Part shown: positions 31,205-44,128 of the stretch, piece by piece | Layout of the letters: each line of letters starts with the position of its first letter | How positions within the stretch are numbered: position 1 is the stretch's first letter | Assembly (NCBI GenBank): GCA_019843655.1 | Contig: JACDQD010000002.1 | Location: forward strand, 1,684,585-1,748,584 | Origin: Lethocerus indicus | Taxonomy: Eukaryota; Arthropoda; Insecta; Hemiptera; Belostomatidae | Length of the DNA: 64,000 bases | Direction of reading: 5' to 3' | Notes under the pieces: generated by a model | Seen by the model: the letters and a program-made list of their open reading frames with translations, nothing else | Told to the model about the DNA's origin: nothing | Database searches by the model: none | Program-made: the position numbers and the translations under genes

Positions 31205-34200
31205 AGTCTTGAGGGACAACGTGGTATAATATCGGTGTCATTACCATGATTTTGTTTGAAGCCCTGTTGGGGTGGGGGTTGAAGGGTGGACAAGGCTGTT
31301 GGCTACAACTGACACGCTTAGTAAAACGGGAGAAGGTCCGCTAAGCCCTTAAGGTCCAGTCGTTAGGAGACTGCCGGCGTAAAAATCCCTGCCCTTTTAT
31401 GGGCGGGGGCCCCCACACAGCAGGCCCTTACGCCGCAGCCCGAGTCACCGACTCGGCGAAAAGGACGAAATAATTCCTCTTATTCGGTAATCTCCGCCTT
31501 TTATATAAATTTAAGGGCTCGATAAAAGTGCGGCCACCGCGATAGTAGGCCTAAGACCTCCCTCGGTTTCATTACGCCGCCGGGTTCCGCAGTATCCCCG
31601 TGACTATAAGATCATTTTATGACGGTCCATTTACGCCGTCGTGGTGATCATTTTTTCCGGCCGCTTATTTCCGACGCTTATTGATATTTCCGAATTGTAG
31701 TTTTGAAGCATTAAATATAAAAAATTTAAGCTCGTTCTCATTAAAAACACTTCGCCCCTTATATATATATCCGTCATTCTCGGAAGCTGAAAGCGGTCTC
31801 GGTTAAAGACCGAAATTTCATCTTTGCATTTAATAATTCCAATAATTTTTCCGTAGCGGATGAAATATCCGATGGGCAATAAATTCCGATGGATCGATAC
31901 TCGTCTCCTGCGGGGGCCGGGAGTTTTCTTTTTTTCCTTCTTCATTTTTAATTATGTTTAATTTAGTCCGGGGTTACTTGGGGTCGTTTACGGCGAATAC
32001 GGGGAAAGGAAGATTAATAATGCGCCGGGAATATAAATCAGTTTCCCTCGGACGATGTACTACCTGCGTTATGAAAAAAAATTATTTAATAAAGCGAAAC
32101 AAGAGTTAAACGGAGACTGGGCCCAAGGTAAAGGGCGGCGCTAAGTATTGCTGGGAGCCGAGAGAAAATGGGCCGACGGGGAAAGTACGACCATTATCCT
32201 GTCTGCATTTAATCTTCTTCGCTCGTACTCCATTTCATGTTTCGTCTTTAAAATAAATTTTTAATAAAAAAAAGGAACGACTGTATACGCATTTCTATGC
32301 CTGTATCCCGACATACTTTTCTAATCATTTACGAATCAGTCCCGCCGCACCTAACGTGTCCTACCTTTACAATGAAGATATAAGAGTGGCGGTGGTGGGC
32401 GGGTCAAGTCCTAGGATCCAATTACCGAGTGGACACCGGGAAAAGTCCTAGCGCCTAATAGGATGAGAAAAGGAAGTAATGGGATAGTAAGTAAGGGATG
32501 ACGAAGGGGAAGGTAAGGCCGGGGAAGGGAGATGGGTAAATTAGAGGGGTCGATGATGGGGGAGCGGCTACCTGGGGGGGGGCCTCTAATAAGGCAGGGC
32601 TAATCTAACCCCTCACCCCCACACCGGCCAACCTTAATTGAGGGCCCCCCCCCTTCTATTTCACCCCCGGGGGTCACCTAATCGTGCCCGGATCCTGTCC
32701 TACCTATCTAGTGTTCGCCCGACCGTCGGCTATCCAATGGCCGGGGTCAATCAGGCAAACAGGACAGAATTAACCGGGAAACGGATGTTGCGCAATCCCT
32801 CAAAAAGTATGTTCAAGGTTTGTTTTTACATCGACCGATGCTAGCAGAAAACTAAAATATATTACATCGACGAAAGCCGAAACAAACCATCTTTGCTCGG
32901 GGTTGACTATTGAATCTCTTCTTTTGCATTTAATACAGACTAAAATATTCCATCAGTTACAGGGCTCGCTTGAAATATTTTTGCGAATCATTCCTGTTAA
33001 CCTACCTGACTGAAAATAATGACTCGTAACATTGTCGGTTCGCTGGTAGTTGCTGTCGGTATATACCCGCGTAATAAAGTTCAATTTACAAATTCTTCCG
33101 CTCTAATTACGCTACACCTACAGTTAATTGGACAGAAATGTAACAGAACAAACAGTTTTCTTCCTGATTGAATTGTTGGGGGACCGCCGTGTTTAAACTA
33201 CACTCGGGTGCCGACAGTTCATCATGTTGGGGGCGGCGGGGCGGCGGGGCGGGGGCGCGTGAGGGATTGGTTATGCTGCATAGCTGTCGCCGTTGTATGA
33301 AATTAATTAAGCTTAAAGCTTTTGTTCGGTGTTACATTTTACAGGATGGCCGTTCTCCATTCCACCCTAGTGCATTCTATTTCGGTTAATAAACGAGGAG
33401 TAATCTGGCCAGACTAGAACGCTCTTGACTATCGGGAAATTGTAACCGAGCTATTTAATATGAAAAAGGATCAAATGACCCTTATTTATATTTTTACGTA
33501 CCGTCGAACTGACAAACGAAAAAACTGACATTGTTGTCATATTTTACGTTTTTATTTAGTGTCGATGAATGCCTTAAAAGAACGTCAGTAACAAAACTAG
33601 TTCGGTATACTTGAAAATTTGATCAACTCATTTCATTTTATATTTTGTTAATTAAACTAAACGACCGAAATATCTTTCCTCCCCGGGCGCACTAAGTAAG
33701 GTAAATAACTTGTTGTGTAAATCCTTGTTCGGGAAATAAGTAGGGCGGTATTTTTCTCCCACACGGACGGCGTTGAGCACCCTCAGCCTCGGGCTTAGCC
33801 CTTTGTTCGGCCCCGGCTGTAATCCCAATGTGCAGGGGTGGTTTCCACCGCCTGATCAACCACTAGTTATAACCCGCTAGTTATTAATTTCAAGTACACT
33901 CTCGAAATTAGTTATTTTCCAAATTAATTAATTTCAATGTTGTAATTAAACACCAGCGCGCTAGTCTCTCCGTTTGTAGTCGGGCTGCGCGCGGCACTGT
34001 TGCCGTTTCGAGTTGCAACACGCCGATACGAAATGTATTTATTCGGGCGTCATTTCCCCAATAATTATCCAGATTTTCGAGGGGTTTTTATGGAGTTTAC
34101 GGTTTTATTGTGAAATACTTATCAAACCTCATTCTCTGGAAATTTTCTGTGAATCTACGTTCTACCTGGAACCTCCTTTGTTTCCGTCGGCACTGTCACT

Positions 34201-36916
34201 AACTTATAGCTTGGTGTCGGATATGACTACTTAATTTTCAGTACTTAAAGTTCAAACTGTAAATAAAATCTTGTAACCTACTTACCGTCCAAATTTGAAT
34301 AAATCAATCGGTTCAGATTCCATATTTGATTCGGCAAAGTGGTTTTGAATAAGGGCCCTGCAGGGCCTTACACTTGAGTAGGGTTGGGCGGTCGGCGAAT
34401 ATTTCAGAGGGCAAATCGCGTACATCGTCATATTTCACGATTCCTTCCTTCGGGCTCGTCCAGCAGTCGGCGCCGAAAGTAGAAAGTAATATATGCCCCT
34501 CGGTCGTGTTATTTATTGCCCCGCTTGGTGTTAAAGCCCGCCACTATCAGTTGGGGCGCGGCATAAATCCGGGAATTAGCGGTTGGCCCCAACCGACACT
34601 GGCTCAGCCCACAGGATACCATTCGCCACCGGGACTCATACACTGGGAGTCCACTTTTTTCACATAGCCATTTGCCTAATCCGACAGCCGGTTTACAATT
34701 AGTCAATCCAGTTTAATCGGATAACGGTGAAAGATATCATTTTTTCAAGTCTATTAATAATAAATGATGCCCGACCATTTATAGCATGTTGAAATTTAAT
34801 GCGATTGCACGAACCATTAATTAATGGTTAACGCAGTGTTTAACCATTAATTAATTAATTACTACCCCCATCGTGTATATATATCAGGGAGGGGTTTTAT
34901 TCATTCATAAGATACTGTCAACAGTATATTAATTTAACCTTGCAATTTATATGAATATTTTTAAATATTGTCTCAACCCATATAATATATTCATATTAAT
35001 TAATAAATCAGTTCCTTTGGAAGAAATTTTTTTCTGGCGAATTAAACTATCAATTATCGTACTATTCAGGCAGTCGATTTTAACCATTTATGCGATTTGA
35101 ACAAGAAGGGGGAAACTACTACCTGAAAGCGGTCGATGTCAGATTTTCTTCCTTGTGCAAATATGGGACAAAATTTATCTTTTCGGATTCTCCGTTTTCC
35201 CCGGCCCTAAGAGAGAGAGAGATATATTTTCCGAGGCCCCTCTCGCTACTTGCATGAACAGATCGAATTATCCGGACTGAGGGGGGGAATTCCGTCGGGA
35301 GATTTATGACCGCGAAATTAAATATTGCCGGCACTCGGGGCAGGGTAGGGTGAATTCTGAAATTAAGAAAATGATTACGGGCTTTACCGGAAAAGAATAC
35401 CCGGCCCTGTCGGGGTGAATCGTTATTATATTAACAACATTGTTAACAAACAAAACAAAAATTTATATAGCGCCGGCAATAATAGAGCCGAGTAACGAGC
35501 AATAGTAATACTGCGATCAGTATGGCCAGTAGTTATAATAGTGCAACCATTAATAAGAATGCAGCCTGTTGTACTAATAGAACGGTCTGTTATAATAATG
35601 ATTAAAATAGTGCTATTGGTAATAATCAATATTTGAGATAAGCTATGTAAGTATCTTTTTGTTAAATGACAAATTTAGTCAACATTCACGCCGTAATGAA
35701 TACCGTACTATGTCATGCGTTCTATAGTCGAGCAATAAAAGCAAGTTACGACGTTGTCATTACAGCGAAACGAGAGAGTGATCCGTAGACGGTTCGACTG
35801 TGAATATTTTCACTACGACTATTTTTAAATTTCAAATTATTCGGTAATGGGCAACCGGGCGAACCGCGTATACCTACCGTAATGGTAACAAAACATTGGA
35901 ATAAATTCTCCCCCGGGTGAAACACGTTCGAAATGAGCTCCTAAAGGGCAAACAGGGCTCTCTGTTGGCTGTTCAAGCAGAATAGCCAGTATAACTGTGT
36001 CTGTTAAGGAACCCGAAGAAACTGAAGTTTGTGCTGCGGGTAAATTCTCCTGGTGAATGGTTGTATCCTCTTCGGTCTTTTAATTGTTTTAAAGTTCATA
36101 AAGTGTGATGCTGATTTTTATATATCCTAATTCGTATAGAATAATACAATTCCTCAACCGATTAATTCAGAATCTTAATATTGAACATAGTTATGAAGAA
36201 TTTCCACTCACCTATTTGGTTCTAAGCTGGACGATCGACATACCTGGGCACAGTCAATGACCGAAGACGACGTTGGTAACAGCAAATCGCTGAACGCTCA
36301 AATATGTTCAATGAATTAAACAGTAAATTAACAAATAGTCAAATGCTACAAGTAAGAACTGTGTTTGATATGTCAAACAGCTAAGTTTTCAAAATATTCG
36401 TTACAATAATGAATTAGCATTATTAATTCATTGAGTATAATAATTGAGACAGTATCATTAATAATTGTTAATTAATACCGCGGCGCTAAAACTAACCCTC
36501 AAGGCAGTACGGTGTTGCGGGTTAGTATCAGTGCCGCCGTATTCAATTTTATTTATGCTCATTAGACAATGTTCAAATATTATTTCGAACTAATCTATAT
36601 TTAGAATCTATTTGGAAGATTTCACAAATTGCTTAGTTATCAAATGTAAAAAAAATTAAAAACGCTTAATTTTCACCTCCCACCCCATTTAATGTATTCC
36701 ATATACGGTACTTTTCATCGCCCCGAGGTACATTTGAATTCTAACCCATAAATTAAAAATATCAGTATGGAAAGCGTTATTTTCGTTACTTTCGGAAAAA
36801 AGTATGTGTTTTCCGGTTCATCGAATGAAAAAAAAAAATAGGGGCTCCAAATTGGTCGGGCCCTTCCAAATTCTCGGACCGGTGCTAGGTCCACCCGCAC
36901 CCCTCATCCCTCGCTC

Positions 36917-36920
<4 letters not shown>
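31205..36920. other. Unassigned DNA, no gene seen
   Basis: No gene recognised over 5.7 kb. Noted inside: a G/C-rich tract at 33228-33262 with several GGGG runs, the palindrome ACCATTAATTAATGGT at 34813-34828 followed by a half copy at about 34843, and a degenerate three-base-periodic tract at about 35480-35635. Confidence 0.45.

Positions 36921-36972
<52 letters not shown>
36921..36972. repeat. (TC)n microsatellite
   Basis: 26 uninterrupted TC units. Confidence 0.97.
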
Positions 36973-36976
<4 letters not shown>

Positions 36977-38277
36977 CAATCGGAATTATTTCCGGGGGAC
37001 TCGTGTGCCCCCTCCTCACCCCGAGGCTTTTATAACGACCGAGCGTCCGCGTCCATAACTTTTCTACGTTTTTCGAAAAATGGGAAGAAGGGGTTGGAAA
37101 ATAGGGCTAACCGTGTTTGGGCGACGACGGCACAAATTGTGCGCTAACCGTATTAGGGGGGGTGGAACGCGCCGGCGCCACACAGAACCGGTGGGGCGGG
37201 GGCGGGGGGGAGCCCAATAAGACCGCGCGTCCCACAAGGCGTTCTGTGATTGCTGTGTAATCCAGTTTGGCGTAAGAGAGGGGAGCGAGGATGAGGGAGT
37301 TGGCTAGAGGGGGGGAGGAGGGGGGGGAGGGGAAGCGAGAGGGGAAGCGGGGGATATTGGTTGTGCCACCAGCCTCCCCCACCTTCCGAGGAGCACCCCA
37401 ATTAGCGCCGCCGGCTAATAACATATTAATAGGCGAAACAGAGGCGCAGTGTGGGAGAGTGAGAGGGAATTATGGTGCGGGGGCGGGGTGGCGACGCGGA
37501 AGCGGATGGGGGTGTTGAAGGGGAGCCAGATAAGGTTCCGCAGGTCTAATAGTTTCCCCTTACCTTATACCACTGTCCACCGCCTACTCTATCGGTTTAA
37601 ATTAAAATATTAAAAAAACCGCCTAATACTAAGGGAGCTTCACTGATTTAATTAATTGAAACCCTATTTGAGGAAAATTCGAGTTGCTGGTCCAATGGAT
37701 TAGAGTGGTGCCGAAATTTTTTTTTATAAATATATTTAAGTATTTTTCCTCAATTATATATGATACTTGTTGCGCAATCATGGGCGGTGTATGTCCAGTG
37801 GGGTTTCGGGGTAAATTGCAGGTAAGGGTATAGTAATTTCGGAACTCAGTCACAGAGCACACGTCCAAAACACAATTTATTCCCTCTTCGTTTTCGGTGT
37901 TTTATAAAGCGAGTGTAGGCCATCTAATGGATCGAGATTTATGGCACGCAACAGCCAATATTAAATCACTTATAGAATTAGTGATCCAGCGAATTGTTTT
38001 CAATAGCCGGACCTCAAAATATCCGGGAAATCCTTACGATTGCCTGTCAATTCTTACAACCTTATTTACTCTATTTAAGGTTTACCCTCGAAGTGATTTG
38101 GAAACGGAATTTTTTTTCTCCGCGGTCGCACCTTTTCAAAACGGGCCGCCTGGCAAATTGTTATTTATCGGGGGGTGTGTTATTCACCGCGGATCGGAGT
38201 TTTATTTGCATAGATCTCAAAATTGAAAATTTACGAGCGGTCGCGGGTTGTTGGGGTCGGTGGCGGTCGTTGCGGAG
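36973..38277. other. Unassigned DNA, no gene seen
   Basis: G-rich purine stretches at 37290-37350 on the plus strand; overlapping Pro- or Gly-rich frames there are composition effects. No gene recognised. Confidence 0.45.
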
Positions 38278-38308
38278 GTGGGGTGGGGGTGGGGGTGGGG
38301 GTGGGGGT
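38278..38308 (+). repeat. (GGGGGT)n tract, potential G-quadruplex
   Basis: Four to five GGGGGT units in a row on the plus strand, giving five runs of at least four G separated by single T: the standard pattern for an intramolecular G-quadruplex with one-base loops. Confidence 0.85.
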
Positions 38309-38800
38309 TGTCCAATTTGATAGGGGTCCGAGATTAGCGCTGTGGCAGTGACAGGTCGGGGACGCGGACAGGTCGGCCCCGGCGACTGTGATTTACTACT
38401 AAGCCTCGGTTCTCACATGCAGACCACCCCCTCTAGCACCCACAACCTCGCCCCCATCCCCACCCCCACCCCACCGCCGAATTCGGGAACAGTTTAAATT
38501 GCACCGGTCCGGGTCAACTCTCCCTCTCGGCTCCACAACATGTATAATTCATAAGGGCTATTGTATGCATATGCATGGGGTGGTTAGAGGTGGCCGGGGG
38601 GTTAGTAGCCGCGGCGGGTGGTCGGGGTGTCAAAGTCTTCGCCTAACCGATAATTGTGAGGGCTCACCTCCTCCACCCCCTCACCCCTCGCCATCAATCT
38701 CTATCATTAACTGCATCATGCACCCTGCTAAATAGTATAAACAGTCCAGAATATGGCCGTTTCCTACTTCATATACTTTATTCCACTACTAAAAATTTAT

Positions 38801-39130
38801 TTTTTTTAAACTTTTTTATTTTGCACAATCAACTTTACAGTCAGACAGTGTTTGTATCGATAAAGAAACCACCCGATGATGGAGAGAGGAAAGGGGCTGA
38901 ACGAGTGGATTAGGATGAGGAGAGAGGCGGGATTGGAACTTCGGGAACCGGGATTTTGTGACTTCGTCGACTGTCGGTATGTTGAGAGGTCATGGTGGAT
39001 TGTCTGGTTAGAAACATACACGGGGGGAGCATTAAGGATGGTGCCGTATGTCCATGAAGGTTTGAGTATCGCTTTGTATATTCTCAGTTTGTTACTTAAG
39101 GTCAATTTCGATGTCGGTTTTGACCTAATA
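38801..39130 (-). mobile_element. Jockey-like LINE, 5'-truncated copy with poly(A) tail, minus strand
   Basis: On the minus strand the reading frame gives NKLRIYKAILKPSWTYG, jumps by an internal deletion to TILNAPPVYVSNQTIHHDL, and continues TKSQNPGS and an LLILIHSFSPFPLS tail. It then has the ACCACCCGATGATGG-type segment seen in the 43.7-kb copy and ends in a CAAAATAAAAAAG word and an A run (T on the plus strand at 38801-38807). The deletion removes the ELWGSA...IQ.FQSKVLR block. Confidence 0.75.
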
Positions 39131-39665
39131 AGGCGTTAGGTAAATTAACCAATAAATTAATCAGAAATTGGTTACACGGAATGGTGAAAAATGGTTGTCG
39201 CTGTCTTTTGTAATAGTTCTTGCGTCTTTTCAAGTTATCAATTTTGAACAGCTTGCCATAAAATTCGATTCGGGCATGGGGATAAATAAAGAAGTAATTA
39301 ATAGTTTTCATACAAAACTCATTTTTGGGGTAAAAATGTGGTCTTATTTTTACTAGTCCGATCTCTTAAGACCTTACTGCAAACGCCAATAATACAGGAA
39401 CGGAGAAGAAACAGAGAGATAGAGAGAAGGCTGGTGGGGGTTGGGGGGGGGGTTGTTGGAGGAAGAGAGAAATGCAAGCATCGAATATTGGTGGCCGATA
39501 TGGAACTCCCTCCGGAACCCGAGATAAAGGGGAGGGCTGTATTTTATGCCCGGGCTCGATATCGTCTCGGGGGGTAACATCGCCGAGCACTTTCCCGCCG
39601 CCCTCCAACAGCCGAGAACGCGGCAAGTGATAGGGGCCAGGAGAACCGCGAGTGCTGGGGACTCC

Positions 39666-39666
<1 letters not shown>
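39131..39666. other. Unassigned DNA, no gene seen
   Basis: No gene recognised; G run at about 39440-39450. Confidence 0.45.

Positions 39667-39700
<34 letters not shown>
39667..39700. repeat. (TC)n microsatellite
   Basis: 17 TC units. A similar shorter CT tract lies at 41755-41782. Confidence 0.95.
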
Positions 39701-39705
<5 letters not shown>

Positions 39706-42700
39706 AATGACCCAGAAATATGAGTCCTCCGAGAATAGCGTCCTCCCTTTATACTTATTGGCGGTCGACCCGTCAGAAAAACATTTTTAAAACGTTAAAA
39801 TTTTCCAACAGCTTTCTTTTTATACAGCCTCAATTACCTTTCAGCTTTTCGCCGACGTCAGTGTCAGAGCACGTTACGTAAACGCCGTATCTAGCTGCTT
39901 GCACACGTCCTGTTGCAGTGTCGCCCCTTACGTAATGTTTTCCTGTATTCACCCTATTTTGATTGGCGTGCCCGCCTCTTTTAGGAAAAAGAATTTTAGA
40001 AAAAATTAGCCTTAACGGGGATTCGCGAGGAGGAAACAGCGTGGAGATACCAAAAATATTAGTTCGGATGTCCATTTTAAGGAACCGATCGACAGGTTAA
40101 AGTATTATGATACAAAATAAATTTTCCCTTCAGGACAAGACGGAGAATATAGCTCTGAGGTGTGTACTGTTAATGCCTTAGTAATTCTGATGCCCGTTGC
40201 ACTGATTCACGCTAAATTTTTCCCATTCCAATATTGTTGATGGGAAACTTATCCCCCCCCCCCGAGGTCGGATAATTTTCTTTTTACCCCCATTTCCTTT
40301 CTATTTTTCCGCGTTGGAATTGTACCGCGAGTGTTGAATTTTTTATTGGGCCCCTACCGCTGTCTCTTAAATCGAGTTATGGGACAACCAGGTGGTTTTC
40401 GTTTGAATATACCTATATTAATAAATAAATAAATTCTTCGTAGGACAATAGGACAATCACGGGCCTTGTTATTTACCTGGTTTATGAGGTCGTCTCGTTT
40501 AATGAGTCGAAATTCTGTATCCGAATCACGACGACAGATAAAATTTTCCTTCAATTGCAAAAAAAAATAAATAAAAATTTAAATATTCCCGATATTGTAT
40601 AGGGAATGAGACAATTATCGTCTTAGGTTAAGGACGAATGATCAAAGTCAGAAGTTGTTAACAGGTATTAATCTGCGGCGTGTTCGTATTTCCATAAACG
40701 GAGGAGGTTTCGAAAACGTATCCGGGTCCGCTTCGATTACGCGCCCACTCCTGCACGTGCCACAGCGCCCACTTCTTTATGGCCGTAAACACGTGCGTGC
40801 GTCAGTAAAATTCGTCCGAATACGAACGCGAATGCTTCGATTTCAGTATTTGAGATTGGAACGATTCTATTCCACGGGGCTGTTACATCAGTAGCAGCTT
40901 CGGTTACTGGGTTAGAATTTATTTTTTTGAAATAAAATACTACTTTCTAGTAGGCCTGCTCCTCCATTCGCTAATCCGGTCGTAAGATTGATCGGTTTCG
41001 GCTTTTCCCCAGTCGATTGCGTTAATAATTATCTTTGTTTTTTGGTGTTAACATACCAGGTTAAATTCAACGCCGTTCGCCGGTCCTTTTACGCAACGCC
41101 GTATAAAATGAACCGGGAATCTATTGCGTAATTTAAATAAGGTGGGGAGGGGGGGGGGTGGGGAAAAAAAAGACGCCGATATAGCATCGCGTCCGCATAA
41201 CGATTTGCAGCCGTGGATAGTGAGCGTTGTTACAATGTAATGTAGATGGTCTGTTACGCAACCGTTTCATTTTAATTGTTGGCATTTCGTAAACAAAGCG
41301 GCCAACTTTCCTGTTGTGTAATGCTTTTCGTCGCGGGGGCTCAGCCTCCCCTCCGCCCCTCCGCCCCGAGCGCCAAATAACGTTACACAATCGCAAGCCA
41401 CTAAAATTGCGGAATTAATGAATTTCCAATTTCCCCTACCGCGGCCAATTGATTCGTCGTAAATAAAGAACAATAGCGGAAATAAACGGTTCCGCCTAGA
41501 TGCGATATTTCCTTGCTGTACACCAACAATTTTCCATAATATAATCCTGTATTTAACCGATTTTTTTTGTAATACGAGTTATTTGAATTACATGCGGGGA
41601 TTGGCTATATGAAATCTTATCAATTATAGCAATTTTAGACTATTTCAAAGGTCCGACAATTTATTCCTTTTCTACATGGGAGACTAAACGGCTGTAGGGG
41701 GGGGCCTCTAGTTAGGCGTTAGTCGGTCCAGAGGTAATCTAGTTTCGTCGACGACTCTCTCTCTCTCTCTCTCTGTCTCTCTATTAGCAACAAATTGGAT
41801 AAATTAATTACCGGCGGTCCGCCAATTAGTTCGGCAACGTTTTAAATTTCCGTATATATCCGGAACAGCTGATGCCCATTGTCGGGCTGCGGATTACCCC
41901 GGATGGCCCGTTGCCGGGCCCGAAGGGCTCCTTGTACAAATGCAAATAGCGACACAACGAGACGGCCCTTTTAATTAAGCCCTTTACTAATTGTTACATC
42001 GATGGTATCCGCCGCAGTCGATTAAGCGTGTACCGCTTACCGGAGGGTACGAGAATGGGGGGGGGTATATACATTTCCTGCATTTTTTGCGGAAATTTTT
42101 CATTTCCTAATTCCGTTTAATTTTTTTTTGTCCCTTCTCCCTCAAAGGGGGTGTATAATACGTGCGGGTGTGTATGTGCGTGTGCGTGGGCGGCGATAAA
42201 AAGGTATTCCGAATTCAGAATGCGACCACCCCTCCCACCCCCGCGGTTCAACCCTTCCACCTTGGCCCCCGACTAAATATGAAGGGCGATAGAGAAAGGG
42301 CCCTACGGGTGTCGGGATTTGTAATGCAAATAGAGCAGTGGGACTGCTGGTCGTGGCCAGTAGGACAAAAATTGTTGTGTCGGCCGGGCCATCGAATCGC
42401 CGACATCGTCCAAACAGTCGGGCTCGGCTAATTTATTCGTATCCGACTTGGCGCTGAGTCGGCTTGCCAAACCGCAACGGCTAATTGGACTAAAAAAGTA
42501 AGAAATTGGAGTAAAAAAACTACTTTGTGGCGATATACAACGAACCTTTTATATTTTTTGCGGAAGAATTGTACTGGAATCGTACAGCTTAAAATTTCTA
42601 TATATTTTAATTAATCGTATACTCATTGAGTATTGTAACGCGTTTTTATAGTAGCTTAAAAATTAAACGGTGCAATCTAGACTTAGTAAACCTCCGTCTT

Positions 42701-43581
42701 ACGGGCATCGACCGCGCGACACTAGTTTTCGGTCGGACGATAATTAGAGGACATTGTCAACAGGGGGGTGGTTTACCGACCGGGGGTTGGTAGGAACAGA
42801 TCGGGGCTTCGGTTATATCTGGGCCGGTGGAGCCGATGGCGCTAATCAACCGGCGGCGGTATTATTGAGTTTAGAGTTGTGAATGGAGGGCGGGACGTGA
42901 AGCCGGCCGGTGGGGGGGTGGGGGACGGGGGTCGGTGCACAGTGTCGGTGTTTGTATTTGGGGCTGCACAATTAGTGGCGGCTATAATGGCGTGGGCTCT
43001 CTCCCCGTCAGAGATTGTGCCCCTGTCCCCATCCCCTAACAACAATATGCTACAGCTGTCCTCACCTGTTGTCTGGAGTCGCCCGGCTAGTCATTAGTCG
43101 GGGGCGGGGTGGCGTGGGGGTGGGGGTGGGCATCCTCTTCATCCTCGGCCTCCTTTCATACCCCGTCCAATTCACTCTATCTCTCTATGTCTCTCCCCTA
43201 TCTCTCCTGTAATCATCGTGTTGTCTCTGTTCCCTCCCACTGTGGCTATTCATCCCCCCGCCTATCTATTGATCTATATATATACCTTCAGACGATAGGA
43301 TAGTCGGGATTCATATTTTAATATAAACTTTCTTAGGCGTTAATCCCCGGATCCCGCGGTGGTCGCCTTCTCCGCTTCGTTGGTAAACTGAGGCAAACTC
43401 GATGTAACATCCTGCGGTATAATGTTATTAGGACATACCGGTATACTCGGGACAATTATCTTTTTACTAATTTACCGATGTAATGTTACTTAATTTTGTA
43501 AAAAACCTGAAAACCATTATAACATTTGGGAGGCAAGAGGGTGGAGACAGGAGATCGGAAAAGTATTTTTGTTATTATTCC
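39701..43581. other. Unassigned DNA, no gene seen
   Basis: No gene recognised. Small CT tract at 41755-41782; G-rich stretches at 41142-41162 and 42900-42930 on the plus strand. Confidence 0.45.
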
Positions 43582-44128
43582 TTTTTTTTAACTTTTTTTA
43601 TTTTGCACAATCAACTTTTACAGTAGTTATAGATGCAATTGATACGTGTATATTTTTCACGTGTTTGTCTCGATAAAGAAACCACCCGATGATGGTGCTT
43701 TTGACACGATTTAACTACTGTCCGAGGTGATCTCTGGGCCGGTGGCGTTTAAGCCGTCCTGGTGGGGATAATGGATGGGTAAAAGAGGAAAGGGACTTCA
43801 GGAACCGGGATTTTGCGACTTCGTCAACAGTCGGTATGTTGAGGTCATGGTGGATTGTCTGGTTAGAAACATACCCCCGGGGGGAGCATTAAGGGCGTGC
43901 GAAGGACGTTTGACTGGAATCTCTGGATGCGGGCGACGTTGGATTTCATGGCGGGGCGCCATAGTTCTATACCGTATGTCCATGGCGGTTTTAATATGGA
44001 TTTGTATATTGTCAGTTTGTTGTCTATTGTAAGTTTTGATGTCCTTTTCAAAAGAGGTCTCAGCAGTCCAAATTTACGACTTAGATCTGTTCTTTTGTGT
44101 CGCCTATGGGGGTATTCCAAGAATATTG
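43582..44128 (-). mobile_element. Jockey-like LINE, best-preserved copy, minus strand
   Basis: The minus-strand frame from about 44120 reads RHKRTDLSRKFGLLRPLLKR, TSKLTIDNKLTIYKSILKPP, WTYGIELWRPAMKSNVARIQ, then RFQSNVLRTPLMLP. These are the residues that follow the catalytic YxDD part of a jockey-type reverse transcriptase. A frameshift after PPG, then VSNQTIHHDLNIPTVDE-like and Pro/His-rich codons, then the CACCGGCCCAGAGA word near 43735. The 3' end reads AATTGCATCTATAACTG, TTGATTGTGCAAAATAAA and an A run (T at 43582-43589). The catalytic region, endonuclease and ORF1 are absent. A ribozyme module abuts the truncated 5' side. Confidence 0.8.
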
